From: Piscinibacter sp047602365
GTDB lineage: Bacteria; Pseudomonadota; Gammaproteobacteria; Burkholderiales; Burkholderiaceae_C
Direction of reading: 5' to 3'
Assembly (NCBI GenBank): GCA_047602365.1
Contig: JASGHM010000003.1
Location: 62,001 to 126,000, forward strand
Length of the DNA stretch: 64,000 nucleotides
Shown: piece after piece, positions 1 through 7,902 of the stretch
Layout of the letters: every line of letters starts with the position of its first letter
Numbering within the stretch: position 1 is the first letter of the stretch
Made by a program: the position numbers and the translations under genes
The notes under the pieces: model-generated
The model's database searches: none
What the model was told of the DNA's origin: nothing
What the model saw: the letters and a program-made list of their open reading frames with translations, nothing else

Positions 1-1464
1 ACCCTGCTCGGTTCCCTGCTGTTCGCCAGCGTGCTGTGCATCACGGCGATCGGCGTGTTCATCCTGGTCAGCAGCATGCGCACGGCGCTGTTGAACTTCC
101 TGACCATCCTGCTGCCGGTGATGGCGCACGCGCTGTGGTCGGGGCACCCGGACGCGTGGATCGTGGTCGCCAGCCTGCTCGTCTACGGCGTGGTGCTGAC
201 GCAGGAGAGCTGGCGCAGCTGCCGCGACTGGACCGAGATGACGCGCCTGCGACTCGAGGCCGCCTCGGTGGCGGCCGCACGCGAGCAGGCGCGCCAGGTG
301 GCCGTCGAGGCGAGCCAGGCCAAGAGCCGCTTCCTCGCCAACATGAGCCACGAGATCCGCACGCCGATGAACGGCATCCTCGGCATGGCCGAACTGCTGC
401 ACGACACCCGGCTCGATGCCGATCAGGCGCGCTACGTGCAGGCCATCTCGACAGCGGCTCATGCCCTGCACGACCTGCTGGGCGACATCCTCGACCTGTC
501 GAAGATCGAGGAGGGCAAGGTCCAGCTCGAACGAGTGGACTTCGACCCGGCGCAGCTGCTCGCCGGCGTGGCGACGATCTACCGCGAGCTCGGCCTCGCG
601 CGCGGCGTGGTGGTCCGGACCAGGATCGAACTGCAGGACCTGCCGCGGGTCAGCGGCGACCCCACGCGCTTGCGGCAGGTGGTGACCAACCTGCTGGGCA
701 ATGCGCTCAAGTTCACCAGCGCCGGGACCGTGACCCTGCACGCCAGGCCCGCGGCGCGGCGCGAGCACGACGACCGGCCCTGGCTCCACGTGTCGGTGCA
801 GGACACCGGGATCGGCATGACGCCCGAACAGATGGGCCAGCTGTTCCAGCGCTTCTCGCAGGCCGACAGTTCCACCACCCGCCGCTTCGGCGGCAGCGGG
901 CTCGGCCTGGTGATCTGCAAGCACCTGGTGGAACTGATGGGCGGTTCGATCCACGCCGACAGCACACCGGACCGTGGCAGCACCTTCTGGTGCGAGCTGC
1001 CGCTGGACCCGGCACTCGACGCCGCGCAGCCCACCGTGGCCGCCGCCGCGTCCACCCAGGCTGCATCGGCCCAGGACGCGCCACGCCCGGCGCATGTGCT
1101 GGTGGTCGAGGACAACGCCGTCAACTGCCTGGTGGTGCAGGCCATGCTCGAACGGCTGGGCATGACGGTGACGCTGGCCAACGACGGCGTGCAGGCGGTG
1201 GCGGCCGTTCAGGCCCAGGATATCGACGTGGTGCTGATGGATTGCCAGATGCCGGTGATGGACGGCTACGAGGCGACGCGGCGGATCCGCTCGTCGGGCC
1301 ATCCGCGTGCCCAGCTGCCGATCATCGCCCTGACCGCGCATGCGCTTGCGGAGGACCGTCTGCGCTGCGACGCCGCGGGCATGAACGACTACCTCCCGAA
1401 GCCGGTCACTGGGGAAGCGCTGGCCAGGGTGCTGCATCGGCACCTGGGTCGTCGCGGCCCCTGA
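1..1464 (+). CDS. hybrid sensor histidine kinase/response regulator (5' truncated by window edge)
   Basis: The frame is open from base 1, so the true start lies outside the window. The visible N-terminus is hydrophobic (about three membrane segments in the first 60 residues), followed by a short coiled linker. A HisKA dimerisation motif with the phospho-acceptor histidine (SHEIRTPMNG) follows, then an HATPase domain with N box and G boxes (DTGIGM, GGSGLGL). A C-terminal receiver domain carries acidic residues near VVEDN, the phospho-Asp in LMDCQMPVMDG and a conserved KP near the end. It is therefore a membrane-bound kinase with an internal receiver, likely phosphorelay-type. The stimulus is not evident. 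It ends 76 bases before the convergent DUF3703 gene. Confidence 0.93.
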   Translation, partial: TLLGSLLFASVLCITAIGVFILVSSMRTALLNFLTILLPVMAHALWSGHPDAWIVVASLLVYGVVLTQESWRSCRDWTEMTRLRLEAASVAAAREQARQVAVEASQAKSRFLANMSHEIRTPMNGILGMAELLHDTRLDADQARYVQAISTAAHALHDLLGDILDLSKIEEGKVQLERVDFDPAQLLAGVATIYRELGLARGVVVRTRIELQDLPRVSGDPTRLRQVVTNLLGNALKFTSAGTVTLHARPAARREHDDRPWLHVSVQDTGIGMTPEQMGQLFQRFSQADSSTTRRFGGSGLGLVICKHLVELMGGSIHADSTPDRGSTFWCELPLDPALDAAQPTVAAAASTQAASAQDAPRPAHVLVVEDNAVNCLVVQAMLERLGMTVTLANDGVQAVAAVQAQDIDVVLMDCQMPVMDGYEATRRIRSSGHPRAQLPIIALTAHALAEDRLRCDAAGMNDYLPKPVTGEALARVLHRHLGRRGP

Positions 1465-1539
1465 CCGGCGCGGCGGCGCTGCAGAAGAGCAGCGCCAGGC
1501 CGGTGCCGACGCTGTGTTCCTTGGCTCGGCCGCCCCGCC

Positions 1540-1863
1540 TCACGGCACGAGGTGGCGCAGGTCGTCGGGCACCGGCATCGGCTTGAAGGCACTGACGCGT
1601 GCGCGGCCGCTGTTGCCGCGTGGCACCCACAGCGGCGAGAACAGCAGCGAGGCCACGATGCGAGGCAGCTGCCCGGCGGCCTCGCGCAGGTCGCCGCGCT
1701 GCAGGCCGGCCACCAGCATCTGCCAGTGGATGAAGGTGTGCCGGCCCGTCTGCCGCTGGGCCAGCACATGCGCCCGCTCGAGATGGCTGAAGGCGGTCTC
1801 GAAGTCCTTGCGTCGCAGCGCCTGGCTGGCCTGGGCCACTTCCCGTTCATAGGCTTCGTCCAC
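1540..1863 (-). CDS. DUF3703 family protein
   Basis: A 107-residue soluble protein, largely helical at the N-terminus (alternating charged and alanine-rich segments, then HTFIHWQML), ending in a loop with LWVPRGNSGRARVSAFKPMP. The pattern matches the small DUF3703 family, often found near metal-resistance genes; no biochemical function is known to me. There are no membrane segments or signal peptide. It is transcribed divergently from the cysteine-rich peptide gene at 2130 across a region holding several ACCGTT-type boxes, so the two may be co-regulated. A minus-strand box CCAACGGT (1951-1958) faces this gene. Confidence 0.75.
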   Translation of the reverse strand: MDEAYEREVAQASQALRRKDFETAFSHLERAHVLAQRQTGRHTFIHWQMLVAGLQRGDLREAAGQLPRIVASLLFSPLWVPRGNSGRARVSAFKPMPVPDDLRHLVP

Positions 1864-1990
1864 GTGGGTCTCCTGGTGTGCGCGACCGCGGGATGCGTTC
1901 GCTGTCCGGCAGTGTCGGTCGAGCCGTCAGGCAGCGACAGCGGCAAGCGCCCAACGGTCGAAACCCGTCCGGCAAGGGTCCGGGCGCACG

Positions 1991-2041
1991 ACCGTTCGGT
2001 CGAGCGGCAAGACCACTCCCGCACATGCGCCCACCGTTCGT
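1991..2041 (+). promoter_or_regulatory. three LytTR-type boxes at 21-bp spacing upstream of metallothionein operon
   Basis: ACCGTTCGG (1991-1999), ACCACTCCC (2012-2020) and ACCGTTCGT (2033-2041) lie exactly 21 bp apart, two turns of DNA each. ACCGTTCGTC is, from family knowledge, the consensus bound by the LytTR regulator AlgR. The last box ends about 10 bp before a weak -35-like element at 2052, with a -10-like GAAAGT at 2075-2080. The same arrangement recurs at 2842 and 4938. Binding by the LytTR regulator encoded at 4069 is inference. Confidence 0.6.
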
Positions 2042-2129
2042 CTCGCGCGGCTGGCTGCGCGCCGTGCCGGCGCCGAAAGTGCAGCCATCGAAGACATCCC
2101 GTCGTCGATGCAACCCGGAGAAACCGACC

Positions 2130-2330
2130 ATGAACGCCACCCACCTGCAACCCTCCTGCAACTGCAACCCCTGTCCCGGCGCGAGCTGCACCTGCGGCTG
2201 CCAGCAGGCCGCTTCGCAATCCTCCGCACAGGCCACCTGCACCTGCGGCCCGCAGTGCCCCTGCGGTGCGCAATGTCACTGCGGCCCGCAGTGCCAGTGC
2301 GGCGCCGCCGCCGGCTGCGCCCGGTCCTGA
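2130..2330 (+). CDS. metallothionein-like cysteine-rich peptide
   Basis: A 66-residue peptide with 15 cysteines, mostly as C-x-C and C-x-x-C, including a repeated CxCGPQC/CGAQC pattern in the C-terminal half and a single CHC. The composition is that of a small metal-binding protein such as a bacterial metallothionein, though the pattern does not match the classical SmtA fold closely. The start is chosen because CCCGGAGA lies a suitable distance upstream; longer upstream reading in this frame lacks cysteines. It is followed 11 bases later by the DUF2938 gene, probably co-transcribed. Expected role: binding Cu, Zn or similar ions in the cytoplasm; the metal is unknown. Confidence 0.75.
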   Translation: MNATHLQPSCNCNPCPGASCTCGCQQAASQSSAQATCTCGPQCPCGAQCHCGPQCQCGAAAGCARS

Positions 2331-2341
2331 GGAACCCACCC

Positions 2342-2836
2342 ATGGACAGCTTGCTGCTCGCCTATGTCGGCGGCATCGTCGGCGCCGTGCTGATGGACGT
2401 CACCGAGACGCTGGCCGCCCGGGCCGGCCTGACCAGCGGCGTCAGCGTGGCCCTGGTCGGCCGATGGAGCCTCGGCCTGCTGCGAGGGCAATGGGCGCAT
2501 GCCGACATCGCCCGCTCCCCGGCTCAGCCGGGCGAGGTGCGGATGGGCTGGGCGTTCCACTTCCTGGTCGGCGGCGGCGCCGTGGCGCTGGCCTTCCCGG
2601 CGGCCCTGCAGGTTCTGGGCGTGGATCAGCCGGCCCACACTGTCCTGGGCGGCCTGCTGTTCGGCCTGCTCACCTCGCTGCTGCCCTGGTTGCTGCTGCT
2701 GCCGGCGTTCGGCTGGGGCTGGTTCGGCCGGCGTGGCCCGCGCGGCAGCAACGCCTTGCTCGCCAGCACGCTCTCGCACATTCCCTATGGCCTCGGCGTC
2801 GGTGCCGTCTTCGCGCTGGGCACCGTGCTCCGGTGA
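2342..2836 (+). CDS. DUF2938 family membrane protein
   Basis: A 164-residue protein with about four hydrophobic segments: an N-terminal helix with GGIVGAVLMDVTET, a middle helix FHFLVGGGAVALAFPAAL, a Leu-rich helix LLFGLLTSLLPWLLLLPAFGWGWF, and a C-terminal helix ending GVGAVFALGTVLR. The GWFGRRGPRGSNALLASTLSH segment between the last two helices resembles DUF2938 proteins. It lies directly downstream of the cysteine-rich peptide gene with an 11-base gap and is presumably in the same operon. Function unknown; context suggests metal or stress response. The gene ends only a few bases before the next regulatory boxes at 2842. Confidence 0.8.
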   Translation: MDSLLLAYVGGIVGAVLMDVTETLAARAGLTSGVSVALVGRWSLGLLRGQWAHADIARSPAQPGEVRMGWAFHFLVGGGAVALAFPAALQVLGVDQPAHTVLGGLLFGLLTSLLPWLLLLPAFGWGWFGRRGPRGSNALLASTLSHIPYGLGVGAVFALGTVLR

Positions 2837-2841
2837 AGCCG

Positions 2842-2932
2842 ACCGTTCGGTCGTCGGATTCGACGGCTCGTGGACAAACCCGGCCCTGTGCCGCCACCTC
2901 CGCTTGGCGCCGGGCCACGCCGGCCCTAGAGT
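2842..2932 (+). promoter_or_regulatory. LytTR-type boxes and promoter of the LytS/LytTR genes
   Basis: ACCGTTCGG (2842-2850) and ACGGCTCGT (2863-2871) are 21 bp apart. A promoter-like pair TTGGCG (2904-2909) and TAGAGT (2927-2932) with a 17-bp spacer follows. The distance from the first box to the -10 AGT is 88 bp, against 87 bp in the two sister promoters. Because the downstream genes encode the LytS/LytTR pair, this suggests autoregulation (inference). Confidence 0.55.
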
Positions 2933-2972
2933 CGGATCGACCCTGTTCCCTCTCGCAGCCCCGTTGCCCGCC

Positions 2973-4043
2973 ATGTCTTCACCAAGCACTTCCATCGCCA
3001 GCCCCTTGCCGGCCAGGCTGAGGGGAACGCTTCCGATCCTCGCCGCCTCCGCGGCCTTCTGGGCCCTGGCGTCGACGATGCTGTACTTCCTGGTCCCCGG
3101 GCTCGACACCTTTCCGCGCCTGCTCGTGTTCCATGAGTGCGTCGGCCTCACGATGGTCGCCTGCGTGCTCTGGCTGCGCCGCACGCACCGGTTCGCGCGC
3201 TTCGGCCCGGCCGTCCGCTGGCTGCTCATCGGGCTGATCGCAATTCCCGTGGGCTACTTCGTCGGACACCAGTTCGCGTTCCTGCTGCTGGGCGAGCCGA
3301 TGCGCATGGTCGGGCACCAGCAGATCAGCCTGATCCCCATCCTCTTCACCGTGCTGGTGGGCGGCGTCGTGCTGCACTACTTCGCGACCCGCGAGACGAT
3401 CGCCCGTGAGGCCGCCGCGCGCTCCGAGGCGCAGCGCCTCGCGGTCGAGTCGCAGTTGCGGCTGCTGCGCGCGCAGCTCGAACCGCACATGCTCTTCAAC
3501 ACCCTGGCCAACGTGCGCTCGCTGGTGCGCGAGGACGTGGACAGTGCCGAGTCGATGATCGATCGCCTGATCGTCTACCTGCGCAGTGCGCTGGCCGCCT
3601 CGCAGACCGAGTCGGTGACGCTCAGCCGCGAGTTCGCGCAGCTGCGCGCCTACCTGGAGATCATGTCGCTGCGCATGGGCCCGCGCCTGAGCTATCGGCT
3701 GGACCTGCCCGCCGCGCTGGAGCGTGCGCAGGTGCCGCCGATGCTGCTGCAGCCGCTGGTGGAGAACGCGATCAAGCATGGTCTGGAGCCCAAGGTCGGC
3801 CCCGGCAGCGTCGAGGTGGTGGCGCGCGCGCTGCCCGCCGGCATCGAGATCCGCGTCGCCGACAACGGCCTCGGGCTGCCTGCCGACGAGGATGGCGAGC
3901 CGCCCGCCGGCCACGCCAGCGCCAGCTACGGCCTGCAGCACGTGCGCGACCGCCTGCGCGTGCTCTACGGCGCGGCGGGGCAGCTCAGCCTCGAGCGCCG
4001 CGAGCCCAACGGTGTCTGCGCCGTGGTGTTCATCCCGACCTGA
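2973..4043 (+). CDS. LytS-type membrane sensor histidine kinase (AlgZ/FimS-like)
   Basis: A 356-residue protein with an N-terminal membrane domain of four predicted helices (about residues 20-135), then a short coiled region and a His_kinase domain (PF06580 type). The phospho-acceptor is probably His172 in QLEPHMLFNTLAN. The HATPase domain shows PLVENAIKHGLEP and DNGLGLP. This architecture is typical of kinases that partner LytTR regulators, such as AlgZ. The downstream gene, 25 bases away, encodes such a regulator. The start at 2973 is chosen because it precedes the membrane domain; upstream codons in this frame overlap the DUF2938 gene. The promoter carries candidate sites for its own partner. 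Confidence 0.92.
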   Translation: MSSPSTSIASPLPARLRGTLPILAASAAFWALASTMLYFLVPGLDTFPRLLVFHECVGLTMVACVLWLRRTHRFARFGPAVRWLLIGLIAIPVGYFVGHQFAFLLLGEPMRMVGHQQISLIPILFTVLVGGVVLHYFATRETIAREAAARSEAQRLAVESQLRLLRAQLEPHMLFNTLANVRSLVREDVDSAESMIDRLIVYLRSALAASQTESVTLSREFAQLRAYLEIMSLRMGPRLSYRLDLPAALERAQVPPMLLQPLVENAIKHGLEPKVGPGSVEVVARALPAGIEIRVADNGLGLPADEDGEPPAGHASASYGLQHVRDRLRVLYGAAGQLSLERREPNGVCAVVFIPT

Positions 4044-4068
4044 TCCCTCGCGCGCCCAGGAGAGGCCC

Positions 4069-4905
4069 ATGAGCCAGCTTCAACCGCCGACCGCCGTCAT
4101 CGCCGAGGACGAACCGGTCCTCGCCCGCACGCTGACCCGCCTGCTGGAGCAGGTGTGGCCCGAGCTGCGCATCGTCGGCGTGGCCGACGACGGCCTGCGC
4201 GCCACCGAGCTGGCGCTGCAGTCGCTGCCGGACGTGATGTTCCTCGACATCAAGATGCCCGGCCGCACCGGTATCGAGGTGGCCGAGGTGGTCGCCGACG
4301 ACTGGCCCGACGACCAGGCCGAGCCGCTGTTCGTGTTCATCACCGCCTTCGACAACTTCGCCGTTCCCGCCTTCGAGCGCGCGGCGGTCGACTACCTGCT
4401 CAAGCCGGCCACGGCCGAACGCCTGCAGCAGAGCGTGGCGCGCCTGAAGACGAGGCTGGCGGAGCGGGCGGCGCTGCCCGGGGCCGGCGACATGGCCGCC
4501 CTGATGCAGCGCATGCAGTCGCTGGCCGGGCCTGCCGCGGCGTCGCAGGAGGGCCAGGCCGCTGCCGCGGAGGCGGGCGAACGCATCAAGGTCATCCGGG
4601 CCGGCGTCGGCAACACCGTGCGCATGATCCCGGTGTCCGACGTGGTCTGCTTCGAGGCGACCGAGAAGTACGTCAACGTCGTCACGCCGACCGGCGAGGC
4701 GCTGGTGCGCATGAGCCTGCGTGAGCTGATGGCACGCATCGCCTCGACCGACTTCATCCAGGTGCATCGCAGCGTGATGGTCAACGCCAGCGCCATCCTG
4801 AGCGCGACGCGCGACGAGAACGGGCACTACAGCCTGGCCGTGCGCGGCTTGCAGCGGCCGCTGAAGGTGAGCCGCGCTTTCGGGCACCTGTTCCGCCCGA
4901 TGTAG
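4069..4905 (+). CDS. LytTR-family response regulator (AlgR-like)
   Basis: A 278-residue cytoplasmic DNA-binding protein. The receiver domain (about 1-125) has the acidic pocket AEDEP, phospho-Asp60 in FLDIKMPG, and the conserved FITAFD and DYLLKP motifs. A poorly conserved Ala/Gly-rich linker follows, then a C-terminal LytTR domain (about 180-278) with EATEKYVNVVTPTGE, SLRELM and the hallmark FIQVHRSVMVN. The start is preceded by AGGAGAGG. It is the obvious partner of the kinase at 2973. LytTR proteins bind pairs of 9-bp direct repeats about 21 bp apart; such boxes occur at 1991, 2842 and 4938, so this protein probably controls its own operon and both flanking ones (inference). Confidence 0.93.
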   Translation: MSQLQPPTAVIAEDEPVLARTLTRLLEQVWPELRIVGVADDGLRATELALQSLPDVMFLDIKMPGRTGIEVAEVVADDWPDDQAEPLFVFITAFDNFAVPAFERAAVDYLLKPATAERLQQSVARLKTRLAERAALPGAGDMAALMQRMQSLAGPAAASQEGQAAAAEAGERIKVIRAGVGNTVRMIPVSDVVCFEATEKYVNVVTPTGEALVRMSLRELMARIASTDFIQVHRSVMVNASAILSATRDENGHYSLAVRGLQRPLKVSRAFGHLFRPM

Positions 4906-4937
4906 CCCCGGCCAGGCCGGCCAGCGCCTGCACCGCC

Positions 4938-5027
4938 ACCGTTCGGTCGACCGCAGCGACCGCTGACGGACTGGCGCATACCACCCGTCCCGCAGCGCTG
5001 TCGCGACTGGCGATGGACGACGAGAGT
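4938..5027 (+). promoter_or_regulatory. three LytTR-type boxes and promoter upstream of lipoprotein/MauG-hydrolase operon
   Basis: ACCGTTCGG (4938-4946), ACCGCTGAC (4959-4967) and ACCACCCGT (4980-4988) are 21 bp apart. The last box ends 10 bp before a weak -35-like hexamer near 4999. A -10-like GAGAGT lies at 5022-5027, so the first box to the AGT is 87 bp, identical to the metallothionein promoter. The downstream gene starts at 5099. This 193-base gap holds no other recognisable gene. Confidence 0.55.
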
Positions 5028-5098
5028 GCGTGCACTGCTTCGCTGCAGGGTGCAGCGGACCAGGCCCCACCCACTCGGACTCTTCACAGGACCGCACC

Positions 5099-5536
5099 AT
5101 GAACCGCTTCGCTTCCGCCCTCGTCGCGCTCACCGTTCTTGCCGCCACGGCCGGCTGCATGTCGGCGCCGCCCGACCTCGACCTGTCGCTGACCCGCCCG
5201 ACGGCGGACAAGCGCTTCATCGTCACGCTGCAGCCGCCCGCCAGGCCGGCGGCCATCAACCAGCTGCACAGCTGGCAGCTGAAGCTGGCCACCCCGGCGG
5301 GCCAGCCGGTCGCGCATGCGCGCATCAAGGTCGATGGCGGCATGCCGCAGCACGGCCATGGCCTGCCGACACGTCCGCAGGTGACGCAGGAGCTGGCCGA
5401 CGGCACCTACCTGATCGAGGGCATGAAGTTCAGCATGACCGGCTGGTGGGAGATCAAGCTCGCCATCGAGAGCGCGGAAGGCGCCGACAAGGTGACCTTC
5501 AACACCGTCGTCAACGAGTCGGTCGCCGGCCGCTGA
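5099..5536 (+). CDS. FixH/YtkA-like lipoprotein
   Basis: A 145-residue protein with a lipoprotein signal: a hydrophobic N-terminus ending in a lipobox (AATAGC, Cys at about residue 18), so probably anchored in the outer leaflet of the inner membrane or in the outer membrane. The mature part resembles a YtkA/FixH-type Ig-like fold: SWQLKLATPAGQPVAHARIKVDGG, then a His-rich loop MPQHGHGLPT, then GTYLIEGMKFSMTGWWEIKL. Such domains are common beside copper and cytochrome proteins. The gene is followed 32 bases later by the MauG/hydrolase fusion and probably shares its promoter. The HGH loop with nearby Met residues could bind copper (inference). Confidence 0.75.
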   Translation: MNRFASALVALTVLAATAGCMSAPPDLDLSLTRPTADKRFIVTLQPPARPAAINQLHSWQLKLATPAGQPVAHARIKVDGGMPQHGHGLPTRPQVTQELADGTYLIEGMKFSMTGWWEIKLAIESAEGADKVTFNTVVNESVAGR

Positions 5537-5568
5537 CTCGCCCGGCCGCAAGACATGAGGAGACGACG

Positions 5569-7884
5569 ATGCGCAGACTCATGACCTCGACCTGGCTGCT
5601 CGGCAGCCTGCTGGCCGCGAGCGCGGCGCTGGTGGTGACGCTGGCCCATGCGGCGCCCGGCCCGGCGGCATCGCTCGCCGATGGCTGGAGCAAGGACGAG
5701 CTGGCCGTGCTGGCCTCGCTCAGCCTGAGGCGCCTGCCGCCGATGCCGGCCGACGCGTCCAACGCCTACGAACGGCTTCCCGCCGCGATCTCGTTCGGCC
5801 AGCGCCTGTTCGCCGATGCACGCCTGAGCAGCAACGGCGCCGTGTCCTGCGCGAGCTGCCACGACCCGCGCAAGCAGTTCCAGGACGGCCTGCCGCTCAG
5901 CCGCGGCGTGGGCACGGGCTCGCGCCGCGCCATGCCCATCGTCGGCGCCGGGTACAGCAGCTGGCTGTTCTGGGACGGCCGCAAGGACAGCCTCTGGTCG
6001 CAGGCGCTGGGGCCGCTCGAGGACGGGGTGGAGCACGGCGGCAATCGCACACGCTACGCCCGCCTGCTCGCCTCGAACCATCGCCAGGACTACGAAGCCG
6101 TCTTCGGTGCGATGCCCGCGCTCGACGGCCTGCCCGCGGATGCCGGGCCGAACGGCAGCGCGCCCGAACGGGCGGCGTGGGCGACGATGGACGCCCGCCA
6201 GCGCAACGACGTGTCGCGCATCTTCGCGAACATGGGCAAGGCCATCGCGGCGTACGAGAAGTCCTTGCAGCACGAACCCTCGCGCCTGGATCGATATGTC
6301 GATGCGGTCGTCGCCGGTCGAGCTGCCGGCGCAGGCATCCTGCGGCCCGACGAGGTCCGCGGCCTGCGGCTCTTCATCGGCAAGGGCCAGTGCGTCACCT
6401 GCCACAACGGCCCGCTGCTCAGCGACCAGCAGTTCCACAACACCGGTGTGCCGCCGCGGGACCCTGCCCGGCCCGATCGCGGCCGCGCCGACGCGACAGC
6501 GAAGGTGCGCAGCGACGAGTTCAACTGCCTGGGGCCGTTCAGCGATGCGCAGCCGACGCAATGCCAGGAACTGCGCTTCATGGTCGACGACGATGCGGCG
6601 CTGGTCGGCGCCTTCAAGACGCCGGGCCTGCGCGGTGTTGCGCAACGGGCGCCCTACATGCATGCCGGGCAGCTGGCGACGCTGGACCAGGTGGTCAGGC
6701 ACTACGTGGCCGCGCCGCATGCCGCCGTGGGACATTCGGAGCTGACGCACCGGCACGCCGGCGGCAACGCGCCCCGGCACGACGAGCGTGCGCCGATCGA
6801 GCTGAACGACGGCGAAGCGGCCGACCTGGTGAGCTTTCTCGGCACGCTGAACAACGAGCGGCCCGCCTCGCCGGCGCCGACGGCACCGGCGACTTCCGGC
6901 GCGGCGCATCACCTGGGCCACACCGAGCTGCCGCAACGCGATGGCGGCACGACGACGTTGTTCTATCCCACCGCTGCGACGGAAAGCCCGGTTCGGCAGG
7001 GCCCCTTCGAACACCGCTGGGCCGAGGACGCGGAACCGCGCCGGGGCAACGGCCGGCTCGTGGTGATCTCGCACGGCTCGGGCGGGTCACCCTGGGTCCA
7101 CGTCGACCTGGCGCGCGTGCTGGTGGAACGAGGCTTCACGGTCGCCCTGCCGCAGCACGCGGGCGACAACCATCGCGACCCCTCGACACCGGGCCCGTCG
7201 AGCTGGGCCCGGCGCCCGATCGAGGTCAGCCAGGCCATCGACGGCGTGGCATCGCATCGCCGGCTGGCGCCGCTGCTGGAGCTCGACGCGGTGGGCATCT
7301 TCGGCGGGTCCGCCGGCGGCCACACCGCGCTGTCGCTGGCCGGCGGCGCGTGGTCGGCGAGCCGCTTCCGCGATCACTGCCTGCGCCACATCGAGCAGGA
7401 CTTCTCGTCCTGCGTCGGCTTCCTGACCCTGCAGCGGGGCGACGGGCTCGACGGCATCAAGGCCTGGCTTGCCAGGCTGGTGATCCGGCTGCGCTTCTCC
7501 GACGACACCGTGCAGCAGCACACCGACCCTCGCATCGGAGCCGTCGTCGCGATGGTTCCGTTCGCTGCCGACTTCGATCCCGGCTCGCTGCGCCAGCCGC
7601 GGGTGCCGCTGGGCCTCGTGATCGCCGACCAGGACATCAACCAGGTGCCGCGCTTTCACGTCGAAGCCGTTCGTGCGGCCTGCGAGCCGCGCTGCGAGCT
7701 GCTGATGCGTCTGCCCGAGGCCGGCCACGGCGCCATGCTGTCGCCCTTGCCGCCGTTCGAGCCGGGCAGCGTCGCCCAGCGGCTTCTCGCCGATCCACCG
7801 TCGTTCGATCGACCGGCCGCACTGCCGGCCCTTCATGCCCGCATCGCGGCGTTCTTCGAGCGCCATCTCGGCGCAGCCACGTAA
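5569..7884 (+). CDS. MauG-type dihaem cytochrome c peroxidase fused to an alpha/beta hydrolase
   Basis: A 771-residue exported protein: signal peptide (about 1-28), then a dihaem peroxidase domain (about 35-430) with two haem c sites, C94-x-x-C97-H98 and C275-x-x-C278-H279. The MauG/CCP motifs GAVSCASCHDP, FWDGRKDSLW, GQCVTCHNGPLLSD and KTPGLRGVAQRAPYMHAG are present. After a short Pro/Ala-rich linker, a second domain (about 455-771) is an alpha/beta hydrolase related to dienelactone hydrolases and PAF-acetylhydrolase: oxyanion loop SHGSGGS (501-507), nucleophile elbow GGSAGG with Ser581, a likely Asp in VIADQD, and His720 in GHGAM. Both halves share one uninterrupted frame. I know of no characterised protein with this pairing; the substrate is unknown. 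ATG 5569 is preceded by GAGGAGA. Confidence 0.85.
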   Translation: MRRLMTSTWLLGSLLAASAALVVTLAHAAPGPAASLADGWSKDELAVLASLSLRRLPPMPADASNAYERLPAAISFGQRLFADARLSSNGAVSCASCHDPRKQFQDGLPLSRGVGTGSRRAMPIVGAGYSSWLFWDGRKDSLWSQALGPLEDGVEHGGNRTRYARLLASNHRQDYEAVFGAMPALDGLPADAGPNGSAPERAAWATMDARQRNDVSRIFANMGKAIAAYEKSLQHEPSRLDRYVDAVVAGRAAGAGILRPDEVRGLRLFIGKGQCVTCHNGPLLSDQQFHNTGVPPRDPARPDRGRADATAKVRSDEFNCLGPFSDAQPTQCQELRFMVDDDAALVGAFKTPGLRGVAQRAPYMHAGQLATLDQVVRHYVAAPHAAVGHSELTHRHAGGNAPRHDERAPIELNDGEAADLVSFLGTLNNERPASPAPTAPATSGAAHHLGHTELPQRDGGTTTLFYPTAATESPVRQGPFEHRWAEDAEPRRGNGRLVVISHGSGGSPWVHVDLARVLVERGFTVALPQHAGDNHRDPSTPGPSSWARRPIEVSQAIDGVASHRRLAPLLELDAVGIFGGSAGGHTALSLAGGAWSASRFRDHCLRHIEQDFSSCVGFLTLQRGDGLDGIKAWLARLVIRLRFSDDTVQQHTDPRIGAVVAMVPFAADFDPGSLRQPRVPLGLVIADQDINQVPRFHVEAVRAACEPRCELLMRLPEAGHGAMLSPLPPFEPGSVAQRLLADPPSFDRPAALPALHARIAAFFERHLGAAT

Positions 7885-7902
7885 CGCGCTGCGCCCGGGC
7901 GT

